Source: Bacteroidales bacterium UBA1077 (GTDB taxonomy: Bacteria > Bacteroidota > Bacteroidia > Bacteroidales > UBA932). From it: a DNA stretch of 7,927 nt. A program made the translations under genes and the position numbers. The stretch covers positions 1-7,927 of the forward strand of contig DCCQ01000067.1 in the NCBI GenBank assembly GCA_002314195.1. Reading direction: 5' to 3'. Under the pieces are notes generated by a model. It saw only the letters and a list, made by a program, of their open reading frames with translations, did no database searches and was not told the DNA's origin. Of the stretch, positions 1-4,684 are shown piece after piece. The first letter of the stretch is position 1, and the number at the start of each line of letters is the position of its first letter.

Positions 1-92
1 TGTCATGGATGTTTCATATTCATAAATTTTTAATGATTGATGTTAGTGTTAGTATTTTATAGATGTCTTTTCGCATTCGGTTCCGACATTTG

Positions 93-100
93 CAAAGTTA
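93..100 (-). promoter_or_regulatory. Possible divergent Bacteroidota -7 box
   Basis: Read on the - strand this is TAACTTTG followed by C, an exact match to the Bacteroidota -7 consensus TAnnTTTG. The upstream -33 element is poor: the nearest TTG triplets on that strand leave gaps of about 12 and 27 nt instead of the usual 19-21 or so. If active, it would transcribe leftwards out of the window. An ATG at 6-4 on the - strand is the first start codon in that leader not followed quickly by a stop. The gene itself is outside the window, so this stays a suggestion. Confidence 0.3.
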
Positions 101-118
101 GGCGGCATTCCCCAAAAA

Positions 119-161
119 GAATATGGCAAAAGGGGCAATTTGTGCCTTTTCAGCCATATTT
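119..161. repeat. Long imperfect hairpin
   Basis: An inverted repeat made of three stacked blocks. 120-127 (A + ATATGGC) pairs with 153-160 (GCCATAT + T). AAAA 128-131 pairs with TTTT 147-150. GGCA 134-137 pairs with TGCC 143-146. The loop is ATTTG (138-142). Two dinucleotide bulges interrupt it: GG 132-133 on one side and CA 151-152 on the other. That gives 16 Watson-Crick pairs, plus a G-T pair at 119/161. On the - strand the stem is followed by TTCTTTTT, so it could work as an intrinsic terminator for leftward transcription; on the + strand no T-tract follows. The function is unknown. Confidence 0.5.
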
Positions 162-181
162 CCGCCAAATCCTTGCCTTCA

Positions 182-193
182 GGCAGATCTGCC
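182..193. repeat. Perfect 12-bp palindrome GGCAGATCTGCC
   Basis: The sequence is identical to its reverse complement over 12 bp, with an immediate upstream GCCT-TC-AGGC inverted repeat (174-183) sharing its left end. A symmetric site of this size is typical of a dimeric DNA-binding protein, but it lies about 120 bp upstream of the rplM promoter and no cognate regulator is visible. It could also be chance. Confidence 0.35.
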
Positions 194-243
194 ACCCTAA
201 AAATCTCCATTCCATCCTCTGGCTTCCGCGGCCACTCTTCACC

Positions 244-261
244 ATATTCAATTATGAATAT
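244..261. repeat. 7-4-7 inverted repeat
   Basis: ATATTCA (244-250) and TGAATAT (255-261) are exact inverted copies around a 4-bp centre, ATTA. The site is AT-rich and lies about 55 bp upstream of the -33 element of the rplM promoter, a position where an upstream activator could bind. This role is inferred from position only. Confidence 0.35.
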
Positions 262-286
262 CTCAAAAGCAATCCGTCTAAGAGTA

Positions 287-304
287 ATGCCTATAATGCC
301 TATA
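287..304. repeat. Tandem 9-bp repeat ATGCCTATA x2, third copy in the promoter
   Basis: ATGCCTATA occurs head to tail at 287-295 and 296-304. ATGCCTAT occurs once more at 334-341, where its last three bases are the first bases of the rplM -7 box. The first two copies end 10 bp before the -33 TTTG, so copies lie on both sides of the promoter core. Regulatory meaning is inferred. Confidence 0.45.
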
Positions 305-314
305 AAAGATTAAG

Positions 315-346
315 TTTGAATATTTCAGAAAAAATGCCTATCTTTG
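315..346 (+). promoter_or_regulatory. Bacteroidota-type promoter of the rplM operon
   Basis: A -33 element TTTG (315-318) is separated by 20 nt from a perfect -7 box TATCTTTG (339-346), which fits the Bacteroidota housekeeping sigma consensus TTTG-N17-23-TAnnTTTG. Transcription should begin about 351-354, leaving a leader of roughly 53-56 nt before the GTG of rplM. The leader starts with a small inverted repeat, CCCTA (351-355) and TAGGG (363-367), and contains a 10-codon ORF from ATG 355 to TAA 387. No other promoter of this quality is seen before tsf, so this is probably the main promoter of the four-gene operon. Confidence 0.8.
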
Positions 347-406
347 CGACCCCTATGTTGTGTAGGGATCGCAATATTTTATGTTAAACCATTAAAGATC
401 AAGACA

Positions 407-859
407 GTGGACACACTTAGCTACAAAACAGTCTCCTTGAACAAGGCAACTGTACAGAAAGAGTGGGTCGTTATCGATGCCACGGATCTGGCACTCGGAC
501 GTCTTGCCTCAAGAGTCGCTCTTGCCCTTCGCGGCAAGAACAAACCGGGATTCACCCCTCACGTTGACTGCGGTGACAACGTCATCGTCATCAACGCCGA
601 GAAGGTTATCCTCAAGGGCAGCAAGATGACTGATCGTGTTTACGTTCGCTACACCGGTTATCCGGGCGGACAGCGTTTCACGACTCCGAAGGAGATCCTC
701 GCGAAGAGACCTGCTGAACTCGTAAGGAGAGCAGTGAAGGGTATGCTCCCTAAGACACGCCTTGGTGACAAGATCATCAACAATCTGCATGTCTATGCAG
801 GTCCAGAGCATCCTCACCAGGCACAGAACCCTAGAGAAATTAAGTTGAACGAAATCTAA
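407..859 (+). CDS. rplM: 50S ribosomal protein L13 (uL13)
   Basis: Ribosomal protein L13, an early-assembling protein of the large subunit that binds 23S rRNA. The product is 150 residues (E. coli has 142). Family hallmarks are visible: a core beginning at EWVVIDA, LGRLAS, PGFTPHVDCGDNVIVINA, then the GYPGGQR loop, KRPAELVRRAVKGMLPK in the middle, and VYAGPEHPHQAQNP near the C terminus. I chose the GTG at 407 because VDTLSYKT matches the N terminus I recall from Bacteroidales L13 proteins. The upstream in-frame TTG at 344 lies inside the -7 box and so would not be in the mRNA. There is no Shine-Dalgarno sequence before the start, which is normal for this phylum. It is the first gene of the operon, 8 nt before rpsI. 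In E. coli L13 represses its own rplM-rpsI mRNA; whether that happens here is unknown. Confidence 0.97.
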   Translation: MDTLSYKTVSLNKATVQKEWVVIDATDLALGRLASRVALALRGKNKPGFTPHVDCGDNVIVINAEKVILKGSKMTDRVYVRYTGYPGGQRFTTPKEILAKRPAELVRRAVKGMLPKTRLGDKIINNLHVYAGPEHPHQAQNPREIKLNEI

Positions 860-867
860 CAGAGCAA

Positions 868-1257
868 ATGGAACAGAAAAACGCCCTTGGAAGACGTAAA
901 TCAGCCGTAGCTCGTGTTTATCTCGCGGCCGGACAAGGTAATGTCACAATCAACGGACGCAGTGTTGAGGAGTACTTCAAGACTGACGCCCTCCGTTACA
1001 TTGTGAACCAGCCTTTCGCGGTAACGAAGACAGAAGGTCAGTTTGACGTGAAGGTTAACGTTGTCGGTGGCGGCACAAAAGGCCAGGCCGAAGCAGTAAG
1101 ACTCGGAATCTCCCGCGCTCTCAGCGATCTGGATAGAGAGGCTTACCGCTCTGCCCTCAAGGCCGAAGGCTTCCTGACACGTGACTCCCGCGAAGTCGAG
1201 AGAAAGAAACCTGGTCAGCCTGGCGCACGTGCACGCTTCCAGTTCAGCAAGCGTTAG
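868..1257 (+). CDS. rpsI: 30S ribosomal protein S9 (uS9)
   Basis: Ribosomal protein S9 of the small-subunit head, whose C-terminal tail reaches the P-site tRNA. The product is 129 residues, close to the usual length. It starts with the family-typical NALGRRKSAVARVYL (residues 5-19). It carries NVVGGGTKGQAEAVRLGISRAL in the centre, and ends with the conserved basic stretch VERKKPGQPGARARFQFSKR. The invariant C-terminal SKR that touches the anticodon stem of P-site tRNA is intact. ATG 868 follows the rplM stop by 8 nt, so the two are co-transcribed and probably translationally linked, as with the L13-S9 pair in most bacteria. No Shine-Dalgarno sequence is seen. A 237-nt structured spacer follows. 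Confidence 0.97.
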   Translation: MEQKNALGRRKSAVARVYLAAGQGNVTINGRSVEEYFKTDALRYIVNQPFAVTKTEGQFDVKVNVVGGGTKGQAEAVRLGISRALSDLDREAYRSALKAEGFLTRDSREVERKKPGQPGARARFQFSKR

Positions 1258-1494
1258 TCTTGCCTGGATTGTAAGGCTGCATAAGCTGGTTTATGAAAAA
1301 GCACAGTCCGGTGCTTCAAATCCCGCGGACTTTTCGCTGGATGAGAATCCGATGAACACTACCGGGGATTGCCGAGACTGCGGAAAATCTCAGAGATTGG
1401 TCAAGGACCACTGCTCGGGGATTGAAGAAAAGAGCCTTCAGACTGTCGGCAAAAGGTCTGGAGGAAAGTTTAAAACAAAAAACAGAATTTTAAA
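1258..1494 (+). promoter_or_regulatory. Candidate structured RNA leader of rpsB-tsf
   Basis: This 237-nt spacer inside the ribosomal operon is much longer than the other gaps and can form a run of stems. Hairpin CATAAG/TTTATG lies at 1280-1295. A 6-bp stem AAGCAC/GTGCTT (1299-1316) has a loop, AGTCCG (1305-1310), that exactly complements CGGACT (1326-1331), giving a possible H-type pseudoknot. GGAT-GAGA-ATCC (1339-1350) has a GNRA-type loop. A three-way junction is closed by CCGAG/CTCGG (1372-1376 with 1414-1418) and holds hairpins 1386-1398 and 1399-1409. A 10-pair hairpin (1435-1444 with 1455-1464) lies 30 nt before the rpsB ATG. Its loop TCGGC (1446-1450) can pair instead with GCCGA (1371-1375), which would break the junction. 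One frame is open across it, but its translation is not protein-like. No TAnnTTTG promoter was found. S2 is known to autoregulate rpsB-tsf in E. coli; a similar role here is inferred. Confidence 0.5.
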
Positions 1495-2349
1495 ATGCCA
1501 CGCACAAATTTCCAAGAACTTCTTGATGCAGGTGTACATTTCGGACATCTGGCCAGGAAATGGAACCCTAAGATGGCTCCATACATCTTTGACCAGAAGA
1601 ACGGGATCCACATCATCGACCTGCACAAGACCATCGTCAAGATAGACGAGGCTGCCGATGCAATGAAAGAGCTTGCGCGTTCAGGTCGCAAGATTCTCTT
1701 CGTAGCCACAAAGAAACAGGCTAAGGAGATCGTTGCCGAGAAGGCTGCGGCAGTCAATATGCCATCGATAACCGAGCGCTGGGCTGGTGGAATGCTTACC
1801 AACTTCCCGACTATCCGCAAGGCTATCAAGAAGATGAACACCATCGACAAGATGAAGGAAGACGGTACATTTGAGAAACTCGCCAAGAGAGAGCGTCTGC
1901 AGATAACCCGTCAGAGAGAGAAACTTGAGAAGAACCTTGGCTCCATCAAGGACATGAGCCGTCTCCCGTCCGCTCTCTTCGTAGTTGACATCCAGAAGGA
2001 AGCCAACGCCGTCAAGGAGGCCAACCGCCTCAACATCCCGGTATTCGCATTGGTTGACACTTGTTGCGATCCTACCCCGATTGATTATGTGATACCGGCT
2101 AACGACGACGCTACGAAGTCGATCGAGACAATCATGAACGTTCTCTGCAAGGCCATCGAAGAGGGGCTTAACGAGAGAAAGCTCGAAAAGGAGAAAGAGG
2201 CCAATGAGGAGGCTGCCGAGGGCGAGGCTCTCGCTAATCCTACAGGTAAGAAGCTTCGCGCCCGCAAGAGCGCCAAGCCGGTTGACGTGGAGGCAGAGGC
2301 CGCTCCAGCGGCAGAGGCTCCCGCCGCTGAGGAACCAAAGGCTGAATAA
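1495..2349 (+). CDS. rpsB: 30S ribosomal protein S2 (uS2)
   Basis: Ribosomal protein S2, which binds late to the small subunit between head and body and is needed to recruit bS1 where that protein is present. The product is 284 residues against 241 in E. coli. The core shows the family motifs: LLDAGVHFGHLARKWNPKM (residues 9-27), the IHIIDLHKT segment (38-46), ERWAGGMLTNFPTI (94-107), LPSALFVVDI (157-166) and ANRLNIPVFALVDTCCDPTPIDYVIPANDDA (176-206). The extra length is a C-terminal tail from about residue 224, first highly charged (Lys/Glu) and then Ala/Glu/Pro rich, ending EEPKAE; tails like this are common in Bacteroidota S2. The start has only an A-rich upstream region, with no Shine-Dalgarno sequence at normal distance; a GGAGG at 1460-1464 is 30 nt away and buried in a predicted stem. 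tsf follows after 17 nt. Confidence 0.97.
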   Translation: MPRTNFQELLDAGVHFGHLARKWNPKMAPYIFDQKNGIHIIDLHKTIVKIDEAADAMKELARSGRKILFVATKKQAKEIVAEKAAAVNMPSITERWAGGMLTNFPTIRKAIKKMNTIDKMKEDGTFEKLAKRERLQITRQREKLEKNLGSIKDMSRLPSALFVVDIQKEANAVKEANRLNIPVFALVDTCCDPTPIDYVIPANDDATKSIETIMNVLCKAIEEGLNERKLEKEKEANEEAAEGEALANPTGKKLRARKSAKPVDVEAEAAPAAEAPAAEEPKAE

Positions 2350-2351
2350 TT

Positions 2352-2359
2352 AAAGGAGG
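2352..2359 (+). promoter_or_regulatory. Perfect Shine-Dalgarno sequence of tsf
   Basis: AAAGGAGG, fully complementary to the 16S rRNA 3' end, lies 7 nt before the ATG of tsf. It is notable because the other translation genes in this window have no such site and because Bacteroidota seldom use one. It fixes the tsf start. Confidence 0.85.
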
Positions 2360-2366
2360 ACGAGTT

Positions 2367-3359
2367 ATGGCAATTACAGCACAAGACGTAATGAAATTAC
2401 GCAAGATGACATCCGCCGGTATGATGGATTGCAAGAAGGCTCTCGCCGAGGCTGAGGGTGATTTCGAGAAGGCAGTCAACATCATCCGTGAGAAGGGTAA
2501 GCTCGTCGCCGCCAAGCGCGCCGACCGCGAGACCTCCGAGGGTGCGGTTCTTGTCCGCATCAACGGGAACAAGGGTGTTATCGTATGCCTCGGTTGTGAG
2601 ACCGACTTCGTTTCCGCCACCCCTGACTTCAAGGCTCTTGCAGCAGAGATCGCTGACGCCGCCATCGCGTCATTCCCTGCTGACATCGAGGGCCTGAAGG
2701 CCAGCAAGTGCTCAAACGGTCACACTGTTGAGGAGGAAATTTCCGCCCAGACTGGAAAGACCGGTGAGAAGCACGTTCTCGCTTACTATGCAGCCCTTGA
2801 GGCTCCGTTCATTGGTGACTATGTTCACTTCAACGGAAAACTCGGAGCTATTGTCGCATTCAACAAGGTTATCCCTGCGGAACTTGGCAAAGCTGTCGCC
2901 CAGCAGGTGACCGCCATGAACCCTGTCTCTGTCTCCGCCGCAGACTGCCCTGCTGAAGTGGTTGAAAAGGAGCGCGAGCTCGCTATCCAGAAGACCAAGG
3001 ATGAGATGGTTCAGAAAGCTGTCGAGGCCGCTCTCAAGAAGGTAGGCATCAACCCTGCCCATGTTGACAGCGAGGATCACATCGAGTCCAACACCGCCAA
3101 GGGTTGGATCACACCTGAGCAGGCTGAGCAGGCACGCGAGATCATCAAGACCGTCTCTGCCGAGAAGGCCGCTTCACTCCCGGAGCAGATGATCCAGAAC
3201 ATCGCCAACGGACGTATACAGAAATTCTTCAAGGAGTCTACCCTTGAGGAGCAGGAGTTCGTGCAGTCTGATGACAAGAAGACTGTGGCCGAGTACATCA
3301 AGTCTGTGGATCCTGAGGCAAAGGTTGTGGCTTTCAAGAGATTCTCTCTCAGCGACTAA
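2367..3359 (+). CDS. tsf: Elongation factor Ts
   Basis: EF-Ts, the nucleotide exchange factor that releases GDP from EF-Tu during elongation. The product is 330 residues, longer than the 283 of E. coli. The N-terminal UBA-like EF-Tu-binding domain is clear (residues 1-50, with LRKMTSAGMMDCKKAL). It is followed by the exchange motif TDFV at residues 79-82, the same numbering as in E. coli; Asp80 and Phe81 are the residues that enter EF-Tu. Two dimerisation/core subdomains follow. The C-terminal GRIQKFFKE and FVQSDDKKTVAEY segments are typical. The ATG at 2367 is set by a perfect Shine-Dalgarno sequence 7 nt upstream and by the family-standard first residues MAITAQDV. It is co-transcribed with rpsB, as in nearly all bacteria, and is the last gene of the operon; an intrinsic terminator begins 20 nt after its stop. 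Confidence 0.97.
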   Translation: MAITAQDVMKLRKMTSAGMMDCKKALAEAEGDFEKAVNIIREKGKLVAAKRADRETSEGAVLVRINGNKGVIVCLGCETDFVSATPDFKALAAEIADAAIASFPADIEGLKASKCSNGHTVEEEISAQTGKTGEKHVLAYYAALEAPFIGDYVHFNGKLGAIVAFNKVIPAELGKAVAQQVTAMNPVSVSAADCPAEVVEKERELAIQKTKDEMVQKAVEAALKKVGINPAHVDSEDHIESNTAKGWITPEQAEQAREIIKTVSAEKAASLPEQMIQNIANGRIQKFFKESTLEEQEFVQSDDKKTVAEYIKSVDPEAKVVAFKRFSLSD

Positions 3360-3379
3360 TTGTCGGTTCAAAAGATAGG

Positions 3380-3408
3380 AAGGCTGGCCGGTAGGTCAGC
3401 CTTTTTTT
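3380..3408 (+). terminator. Intrinsic terminator of the rplM-tsf operon
   Basis: The stem AAGGCTGGCC / GGTCAGCCTT has ten pairs, one of them G-T, around a GGTA loop (3390-3393). It is followed directly by seven T residues (3402-3408), the first two of which also close the stem. It lies 20 nt past the tsf stop and is a textbook rho-independent terminator. Its T-tract runs straight into the -7 box of the next gene. Confidence 0.9.
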
Positions 3409-3409
3409 A

Positions 3410-3417
3410 TAACTTTG
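3410..3417 (+). promoter_or_regulatory. -7 box of a probable cutC promoter, giving leaderless mRNA
   Basis: TAACTTTG followed by C is an exact Bacteroidota -7 box. It starts 1 nt after the terminator T-tract and ends 4 nt before the ATG of cutC (3422). The -33 position (around 3386-3389) falls in the terminator stem and reads GGCC, so there is no TTTG. Initiation a few nt after the box would put the 5' end at, or within a couple of nt of, the start codon. Confidence 0.5.
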
Positions 3418-3421
3418 CGTT

Positions 3422-4090
3422 ATGGATAGCAAACGATTTCTGGAGTGCTGCTGCACAGATGCGGCTGAGGCGGTCGAGGCCATGAAGGGCGGGGCTGGGA
3501 GAATTGAGCTTTGCGAAGACTTGCCCTGTGGGGGAGTGTCCCCAAGCCGAAGCAGCATCGAAGCGGCCTTGACGGCAGTGAATATACCCGTGAACGTGCT
3601 TGTAAGAGTCCGTGGCGGGAATTTCGTTTACAATGAAGAAGAGATTGAGATGATGGTGAAGTCTGTAAGGATGTGCCGAGAGTTGGGCGTGAACGGGGTC
3701 GTGGTCGGTGCGCTGAGAAATGATGGGAGCATCGACACTGAGACTGTCAGAAGATTGATGGCCGAGGCTGAAGGACTTCACATCACTTTCCACCGTGCCT
3801 TCGATGAGTGCGTTGATCCGTTCAAGGCGTTGGAGGACATCATCGTGCTCGGGTGCGACAGGCTTCTCACGGCCGGACATGCCTCGAACGTGAACATCGG
3901 CGAGCCAATGCTCAAGGAACTGAACAGCAGAGCCGCCGGGCGAATCATTATACTGGCTGGATCGGGTGTCAGACCTGGCAACATCGCCCGTCTGGAAGCG
4001 TCAACCGGTTGCAAGGAGTTCCACTCTTCCTCTCACGGCCCGGACGGCAGAACCTCCCGCGAAGTCGTTGCAGCAATGGTTGATAGATAG
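3422..4090 (+). CDS. cutC: CutC family protein (copper homeostasis family)
   Basis: A TIM-barrel protein of the CutC family, 222 residues (E. coli CutC is about 248). CutC was first linked to copper tolerance in E. coli, but its enzymatic role is not settled. Family signatures are visible in order: FLECCCTD (residues 6-13), GAGRIELCEDLPCGGVSPS (24-42), VRVRGGNFVYNEEE (61-74), GVVVGALRNDGSID (92-105), ITFHRAFDEC (121-130) and LLTAGHASN (148-156). LAGSGVRPGNI (178-188) and EFHSSSHG (199-206) complete the set. The barrel strand starts only six residues after Met1, so ATG 3422 is the only sensible start. There is no Shine-Dalgarno sequence, and the gene sits almost on top of a -7 box. It leads a tight operon, with the first CHR transporter gene starting 3 nt after its stop. 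That context suggests a shared role in metal or oxyanion handling, by inference. Confidence 0.93.
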   Translation: MDSKRFLECCCTDAAEAVEAMKGGAGRIELCEDLPCGGVSPSRSSIEAALTAVNIPVNVLVRVRGGNFVYNEEEIEMMVKSVRMCRELGVNGVVVGALRNDGSIDTETVRRLMAEAEGLHITFHRAFDECVDPFKALEDIIVLGCDRLLTAGHASNVNIGEPMLKELNSRAAGRIIILAGSGVRPGNIARLEASTGCKEFHSSSHGPDGRTSREVVAAMVDR

Positions 4091-4093
4091 TCA

Positions 4094-4684
4094 ATGAATA
4101 TGCCTGAAAAACAAATTAATGCCATTCCGGAAGATGTTTCCTTATGGCAGATCTTCCTGGTTTTCGCCAAACTCGGAGCCTTCACCATAGGCGGTGGCTA
4201 CGCCATGATTCCGCTGATCAGGGACGAGATGATCAAAAGGAACTGGATGACCGACGAGGAACTTCCGGACATCATCGCGATGGCCCAGTCCGCTCCCGGA
4301 GTGCTTGCCGTGAATATGTCCATATTCGTCGGCCATAAGCTCCACGGAGTGAAAGGCAGCGTCATCGCCACCTTGGGATCGGTGCTCCCATCGTTCATTA
4401 CGATCCTGCTCATCGCCATGATCTTCACGAACTTCAGGGATAATCCCATCGTTGAAAGAATATTCAAGGGCATCCGTCCTGTTGTGGTGTCGCTGATCGC
4501 CGTGCCCATGATCAATATGGCCAGAAAGAACAACAAGACCTGGTGGGCATGGGCGATTTCCGCCGTCACGCTATTTCTTGTGGCTTTCCTCAGTTTCTCT
4601 CCGATCTACATCCTGCTTGTCCTGATCGTCGTGTCAGCGGGCATCGCTGTCATCAAAAACAGAAAGGAGGTGGATAATGACTGA
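4094..4684 (+). CDS. chrA: Chromate transporter family protein, half-size subunit 1
   Basis: An inner-membrane protein of the CHR (chromate ion transporter) family, short type: 196 residues with a single CHR domain instead of the two fused domains of long ChrA. Hallmarks are FAKLGAFTIGGGYAMIPLI (residues 24-42), WMTDEELPDIIAMAQSAPGVLAVN (51-74) and the following hydrophobic helices, including LGSVLPSFITILLIAMIF. About five or six membrane segments can be picked out, and the C terminus is short and charged (IKNRKEVDND). The family's proton-coupled chromate efflux is known from other bacteria; in an anaerobic Bacteroidales host the natural substrate may be another anion. ATG 4094 is preferred; an in-frame ATG at 4100 is equally possible. 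Short CHR proteins work as pairs, and the partner gene overlaps its end by 8 nt. Confidence 0.9.
   Translation: MNMPEKQINAIPEDVSLWQIFLVFAKLGAFTIGGGYAMIPLIRDEMIKRNWMTDEELPDIIAMAQSAPGVLAVNMSIFVGHKLHGVKGSVIATLGSVLPSFITILLIAMIFTNFRDNPIVERIFKGIRPVVVSLIAVPMINMARKNNKTWWAWAISAVTLFLVAFLSFSPIYILLVLIVVSAGIAVIKNRKEVDND
4663..4672 (+). promoter_or_regulatory. Perfect Shine-Dalgarno sequence of the second CHR gene
   Basis: AAAGGAGGTG is complementary to the 16S rRNA 3' end over ten bases and lies within the last codons of the first CHR gene; 4 nt separate it from the ATG at 4677. With the 8-nt gene overlap this points to coupled, possibly re-initiating translation that keeps the two subunits balanced. Confidence 0.85.

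Larger units (their letters stand above)
1..314. other. Upstream non-coding region with repeats, no convincing gene
   Basis: No protein here can be recognised. One + frame is open from 37 to 387, but it runs through the rplM promoter and its translation resembles no family known to me. In the same codon register the - strand is also free of stops from about 309 down to 52, with an in-frame ATG only at 210-208 that would give 53 residues. Either could be chance. What is visible is symmetry: an imperfect 16-pair hairpin at 120-160, a perfect 12-bp palindrome at 182-193, a 7-4-7 inverted repeat at 244-261 and a 9-bp tandem repeat at 287-304. A - strand -7 box lies at 100-93, and a - strand ATG sits at 6-4, so a divergent gene may begin at the window edge. 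Confidence 0.5.

Noticed and set aside
37..387. 116-residue + strand open frame upstream of rplM
   Set aside because: It runs through the -33 and -7 elements of the operon promoter, has no recognisable family features, and its translation is rich in residues typical of out-of-frame reading.
344..406. N-terminal extension of L13 from TTG 344
   Set aside because: The TTG is part of the -7 box TATCTTTG, so it lies before the transcription start; the GTG at 407 gives the N terminus expected for Bacteroidales L13.
1255..1262. TAGTCTTG at the rpsI stop as a promoter for rpsB
   Set aside because: It mismatches the TAnnTTTG box and there is no TTG at the -33 distance.
1363..1424. CGGGGATTG repeats as a CRISPR-like or mobile repeat
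   Set aside because: There are only two 9-nt copies 53 nt apart within a foldable spacer; no array, target duplication or transposase is present.
1460..1464. GGAGG as Shine-Dalgarno of rpsB
   Set aside because: It is 30 nt from the ATG and forms the 3' arm of the strong hairpin 1435-1464, so it is neither spaced nor exposed for initiation.
1181..1645. 154-residue open frame overlapping rpsI, the spacer and rpsB
   Set aside because: It overlaps the ends of two certain ribosomal genes in another frame and its translation is low-complexity and unlike any family; the spacer is better explained as non-coding.
2085..2384. Ala/Ser-rich - strand open frame opposite the end of rpsB
   Set aside because: It is the mirror of the Ala/Glu-rich S2 tail codons and has no independent support.
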